A stretch of DNA of 8,540 nucleotides from Oscillospiraceae bacterium (GTDB lineage: Bacteria > Bacillota > Clostridia > Oscillospirales > CAG-272): the NCBI GenBank assembly GCA_015063655.1, contig SVTU01000058.1, forward strand, positions 1 through 8,540. Direction: 5' to 3'. Positions 5,494-8,540 of this stretch are shown piece after piece. Under the pieces are notes generated by a model that did not search any database, was not told the DNA's origin, and worked only from the letters and a program-made list of their open reading frames with translations. The position numbers were made by a program, and so were the translations under genes. How positions within the stretch are numbered: position 1 is the stretch's first letter; every line of letters begins with the position of its first letter.

Positions 5494-5539
5494 ACGTAGC
5501 ACAAGCGGGGCGCAAGATAGCGGCTCGCTTGTGTTGCGT
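5494..5539 (+). promoter_or_regulatory. Intercistronic hairpin between the small genes and the ABC transporter genes
   Basis: A 14-bp stem (5494-5507 with 5526-5539; two G-T pairs, no mismatches) carries an inner CGC/GCG stem with a 6-nt loop. It is not followed by a T tract, so it is not a normal terminator. It could stabilise or process the mRNA, setting different levels for genes on either side. Confidence 0.6.
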
Positions 5540-5565
5540 TCATCGAAAAAAGCAAAGGAGTTACT

Positions 5566-6468
5566 ATGAACGCCATTGAAATTCACAACCTTTCCAAAAG
5601 CTTTCGCGGCATGTATGCGGTGGATCACCTCTGCATGACGGTTCCGCAGGGAGCGATCTACGGCTTCATCGGGGAGAACGGAAGCGGAAAGTCCACCACC
5701 GAGAAGCTGATCTGCGGCCACCTCGTGCCCGACAGCGGAGAGATCAAGCTGTTCGGAAGAGATTACACCGACCCCGGGGTGCGTATGAGAGTGGGAGCCC
5801 TGATCGAGAACGCAGGATGCTTCCCGGGGTCGTCCGTCTATCAAAATCTGATGATGCAGTGCATCAATCTCGGCATTGACAATCCCGACGAGGAGATACA
5901 CCGTGTGCTTGAGATCGTGCGCATGGAGGAGCATGCGAGTTTGAAATTCAAGAGCTGCTCGCTCGGTATGAAGCAGCGCATCGGTATTGCCATGGCACTG
6001 CTTGGCAGCCCTGCCCTGCTCATTCTGGATGAGCCCATCAACGGTCTTGATACAGACGGCATGCGTATCATGCGTGAGATCCTTGTGGACATCACGAAGA
6101 CGTACGGCTGTACCGTTCTTATTTCCTCACACATTCTCGGGGAGCTGGAAAAGATCGCCACCCACTACGGTATTATTCGTCAAGGAAGGATGATCATGGA
6201 GCTTTCCGCCCAGGAGATGGATGCCAGAGCGCAGGTGTTCACCTCTCTGAGGGTCGCCGACATGGCAGGAGCGAAGGCTGTTCTTTCAAAGCAGTACGCC
6301 GACGTGCGCGAGGAGGACGGCTATATCCGCATTTACGACGTGGACGATACCGCCGCCATCGTCGATTACCTGATGAAAAACGGACATGCGGTAAACGAGA
6401 TTTCCAAAAACAAGATCGGGCTTGAGGAATACTACGTCGAGCTGATGTCGAAAAAGGAGGTACGGTAA
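5566..6468 (+). CDS. ABC transporter ATP-binding protein, BcrA-type, copy 1
   Basis: ATPase subunit of an ABC-2 exporter, 300 residues. Walker A GENGSGKST is at 36-44, signature CSLGMKQRIG at 131-140 (the SLGMK form seen in bacitracin and lantibiotic immunity ATPases), Walker B LLILDEP at 151-157, D-loop NGLD at 159-162, and switch histidine His189 in SSH. The usual Q-loop glutamine is replaced in ALIENAGCFPG (Glu81), as is common in this subgroup. The last 80 residues form the poorly conserved C-terminal extension of BcrA-like proteins and end KIGLEEYYVELM. The ribosome binding site AAAGGAG (5554-5560) is 5 nt from the ATG. One base separates its stop from the permease start, and the permease ribosome binding site lies inside its last codons, so the two are translated together. 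Likely substrates are peptides or other membrane-active compounds; the real substrate is unknown. Confidence 0.95.
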   Translation: MNAIEIHNLSKSFRGMYAVDHLCMTVPQGAIYGFIGENGSGKSTTEKLICGHLVPDSGEIKLFGRDYTDPGVRMRVGALIENAGCFPGSSVYQNLMMQCINLGIDNPDEEIHRVLEIVRMEEHASLKFKSCSLGMKQRIGIAMALLGSPALLILDEPINGLDTDGMRIMREILVDITKTYGCTVLISSHILGELEKIATHYGIIRQGRMIMELSAQEMDARAQVFTSLRVADMAGAKAVLSKQYADVREEDGYIRIYDVDDTAAIVDYLMKNGHAVNEISKNKIGLEEYYVELMSKKEVR

Positions 6469-6469
6469 C

Positions 6470-7306
6470 ATGACAAAGGACATACAATTTGAATCTCCGA
6501 GCTTCACACGAAGAATTAAGGGCATGCTCGGCGTGGACCTGTACCGCCTGTTCCACACGCCCCTGTTTTATATCTTCTTAGCCATTGCCGCCATCATTCC
6601 CGCCATGGTCTCCGCCATGACCATGATGCCGGACCAGAGCGGCAACACCATGGAGCCTCTGTATTCCAACGTGTGGCAGATCATTGCCGCATCAAAATCG
6701 CTCTACGTGATCGAAACCATCGCCGACTATGCCAACATGAACATGGTGTTCATCTTCGGCGGCATCATGGTATCCATCTTTATCGGTCACGACTACAAGT
6801 CGGGCTACGTCAAGCAGCTCTTCACCACTCACGCCAAGAAGCAGGACTATATGATCTCCAAAAGCCTTGTATGTGCCCTTGCCATGGCGTGCATGTGCAT
6901 CACGTATCTGATTGGCGGCACGGTAGCAGGCCTGCTCGTGGGCTATGAAACCGATGTCAGCGTAGGCTCGCTTCTCGTGGCCATTTTCGGCAAGATCATC
7001 CTGTCTCTCGGCTGGGCAAGCCTTTACACCTTCCTTAACGTCATCTTCAGACGCTATTTCGGCATTTCCGTGGTATCCTCCTTCTTCTTCGGCACGGGCA
7101 TCCTGATCATCGGTGCGGCCGCCATCGTGGAGACCCTGGGTCTTCCTGTGGGCTTCCTTAACGTGTTCCTTTACGGCGCATCGGTCAACGCCAACCTGTC
7201 AAGCGGGATCGGCTCTCTGCTCATTTGCCTTGGCGTTTCGGTGGCATGGGCCGTGATCTATAATGTAGCGGGCACACGGCTTCTCAACAAGTGCGACGTT
7301 TATTAA
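6470..7306 (+). CDS. ABC-2 type transporter permease, BcrB-like, copy 1
   Basis: Membrane subunit, 278 residues, paired with the ATPase just upstream. It has a cytoplasmic N-terminus with TRRIKGMLGVDLYRLF (13-28), which precedes helix 1 (about 31-52). An outside loop of about 36 residues follows, then helix 2 (about 89-107), a charged cytoplasmic loop HDYKSGYVKQLFTTHAKK (107-124) that probably contacts the ATPase, and helices 3-6 (about 132-157, 166-190, 198-221 and 245-270). Six helices is usual for the family. The ribosome binding site AAAGGAGG (6453-6460) lies in the end of the upstream gene, 9 nt before the ATG. It is homologous to the partial permease at the right edge (RIK-x-ML-x-VDL-x-R and the following helix align). 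Two ATPases and two permeases could form either two homodimeric exporters or one mixed complex. Confidence 0.92.
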   Translation: MTKDIQFESPSFTRRIKGMLGVDLYRLFHTPLFYIFLAIAAIIPAMVSAMTMMPDQSGNTMEPLYSNVWQIIAASKSLYVIETIADYANMNMVFIFGGIMVSIFIGHDYKSGYVKQLFTTHAKKQDYMISKSLVCALAMACMCITYLIGGTVAGLLVGYETDVSVGSLLVAIFGKIILSLGWASLYTFLNVIFRRYFGISVVSSFFFGTGILIIGAAAIVETLGLPVGFLNVFLYGASVNANLSSGIGSLLICLGVSVAWAVIYNVAGTRLLNKCDVY

Positions 7307-7324
7307 TGAGGGGGGCATAAACAC

Positions 7325-8224
7325 ATGAATGCAGTAGAAATCAAAGGCTTATCGAAAAATTTTGGCCCAAAGCAAGCTGTGTGCGGTTTGGATATGACCG
7401 TGCCGATGGGGGCTATTTACGGCTTTATCGGAGAGAACGGAAGCGGAAAGTCCACCACGGAAAAAATGATCTGCGGTCTCATTCCCACGAGCGGCGGCTC
7501 GATCAAGCTGTACGGCAAGGATTACACGGATGAGACCGTACGGGCAAGGCTTGGCGTTCTGATCGAAGCCCCCGGCTGCTTCCCCGGACTTACCGTGTTT
7601 GACAATATGATGCTTGAGGCCGCCAACCTCAGCATCCCGCATGCTGAGCAGGAGGTCATTAAGGTGCTCAAGCTTGTGCGGATGGAGGGTGCGGCAGGCA
7701 ACAAATACAAAAACTGCTCCCTCGGTATGAAGCAGAGAGTGGGCATTGCCATGGCTCTTCTCGGAGATCCCACCCTGCTCGTGCTTGACGAGCCGCTCAA
7801 CGGCCTTGATGCCGACGGCATGCGCATCATGCGCGAGGTATTCACCGACATCGTAAAGGACGGCAAGCGCAGCATCATCGTATCCTCCCACCTCTTGGGC
7901 GAGCTTCAGAAGGTGGCCACGCACTACGGCATCATTCGCCACGGCAAAATGATCGTGGAAATGACGGCAGACGAGCTTGACGCCAGCTGCCGCACCTACG
8001 TGGCATTGCAGTCCGCCGAAATGAGCAGGACCAGGATGCTCCTCGGCTGTCGCTATTCACGCGTGGAGGAGGACGAGGCAGGCTATCTCCGTGTATACGA
8101 CCTGACCTCCCCCGAGGATATCGTAACGTATCTCTACGAAAACGGGATCTGCGTAACGGAGATCAAGACCGACAAGATCGGACTTGAGGAATACTATATC
8201 GACCTGATGAAGGGGGGCAAATGA
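7325..8224 (+). CDS. ABC transporter ATP-binding protein, BcrA-type, copy 2
   Basis: 299-residue ATPase, about 57% identical to copy 1 by hand count and alignable without gaps over the first 250 residues. Walker A GENGSGKST is at 36-44, signature CSLGMKQRVG at 131-140, Walker B LLVLDEP at 151-157, and the switch histidine is in SSH (187-189). All catalytic motifs are intact, so both copies should be active. The Q-loop again carries Glu81 (VLIEAPGCFPG). The C-terminal extension ends KIGLEEYYIDLM, matching copy 1. The ribosome binding site is G-rich (GAGGGGGG, 7308-7315), 9 nt before the ATG and 2 nt after the previous stop. A 26-nt exact match around Walker A (5674-5699 and 7433-7458) is a possible recombination point between copies. 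Confidence 0.95.
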   Translation: MNAVEIKGLSKNFGPKQAVCGLDMTVPMGAIYGFIGENGSGKSTTEKMICGLIPTSGGSIKLYGKDYTDETVRARLGVLIEAPGCFPGLTVFDNMMLEAANLSIPHAEQEVIKVLKLVRMEGAAGNKYKNCSLGMKQRVGIAMALLGDPTLLVLDEPLNGLDADGMRIMREVFTDIVKDGKRSIIVSSHLLGELQKVATHYGIIRHGKMIVEMTADELDASCRTYVALQSAEMSRTRMLLGCRYSRVEEDEAGYLRVYDLTSPEDIVTYLYENGICVTEIKTDKIGLEEYYIDLMKGGK

Positions 8225-8226
8225 GT

Positions 8227-8540
8227 ATGGAAAGCACCGTAAAATTTGAAAAGATCAGCCTTGGCAAACGCATCAAAAGCATGCTGAGGGTGGACCTTCG
8301 CAGAATGCTGAAATCGAAGGTGTTTTATATTCTGATTGCCGCTGCTCTCGTGGTGCCGATCCTGATGACGGTGATGATGTCGATGATGGACGGCAGTGTA
8401 TCCGTTAATCCGCAAACAGGTGCGGAAACGGTCATAGAAGGACCTGAGAACGCTTGGCAGAATATCGGCACGCTCCCGGGTGAGCCTCTTGGCGGCGACC
8501 AGATTTTTATGATGTGCAACATCAATATGGCGTTTATGGG
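8227..8540 (+). CDS. ABC-2 type transporter permease, BcrB-like, copy 2 (partial)
   Basis: The frame is open to the right edge, with about 104 codons visible. The N-terminus contains ISLGKRIKSMLRVDLRRML, aligning with FTRRIKGMLGVDLYRLF of copy 1. A first hydrophobic helix (VFYILIAAALVVPILMTVMM) follows, then an outside loop beginning after MDGSVS. The loop seems longer than in copy 1 (PQTGAETVIEGPENAWQNIG and beyond). The start at 8227 is preferred to the ATG at 8221 that overlaps the ATPase stop as ATGA. With 8227 the N-terminus has the same length as copy 1 (MESTVKFE against MTKDIQFE), and the G-rich ribosome binding site (8211-8217) is 9 nt away, the spacing of the two preceding genes. Annotation software may choose 8221. 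Confidence 0.88.
   Translation, partial: MESTVKFEKISLGKRIKSMLRVDLRRMLKSKVFYILIAAALVVPILMTVMMSMMDGSVSVNPQTGAETVIEGPENAWQNIGTLPGEPLGGDQIFMMCNINMAFM

Overview
The window looks like a chromosomal segment of an anaerobic Firmicute, probably an uncultured gut Clostridia member (Oscillospiraceae-like). This is inferred from strong AGGAGG-type ribosome binding sites, consensus sigma-A promoters, a bacitracin/lantibiotic-type (BcrA/BcrB-like) ABC transporter pair, and small two-helix membrane proteins typical of that group. I could not test the taxonomy against a database.

Left part (1-1743): two minus-strand genes. The first runs off the left edge. It is AT-rich (34% GC by hand count, against roughly 60% in the sampled part of guaA) and encodes a nuclease-fold protein of the PD-(D/E)XK/NucS-like type, so it is probably a recent arrival. 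Next is guaA, which here consists only of the ATP-pyrophosphatase and dimerisation part of GMP synthase; the glutaminase domain is absent. It has its own promoter, ribosome binding site and terminator. The 295-base gap up to position 1743 holds divergent promoters.

Middle (1744-4248): a plus-strand gene for a 605-residue membrane-anchored extracytoplasmic protein of unknown function. It is driven by a perfect consensus promoter with an adjoining palindrome and closed by a strong terminator. A monocistronic tRNA-Trp gene with promoter and terminator follows. About 220 bases of non-coding DNA then form an array of nine short hairpins separated by conserved spacers (GTGAAGT, then its complement ACTTCAC, then GATGATATA). 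This array is the least explained structure in the window.

Right part (4249-8540): a same-strand gene cluster. Two related small two-helix membrane proteins are followed by a lysine-rich, single-helix membrane protein with a long charged helical tail. After an intercistronic hairpin come two tandem copies of an ATPase-permease pair of the BcrA/BcrB type; the last permease runs off the right edge. The ATPases are about 57% identical by hand count, so the transporter block arose by tandem duplication. A plausible but unproven reading is a membrane-stress or peptide-resistance operon in which the small membrane proteins accompany two ABC exporters.
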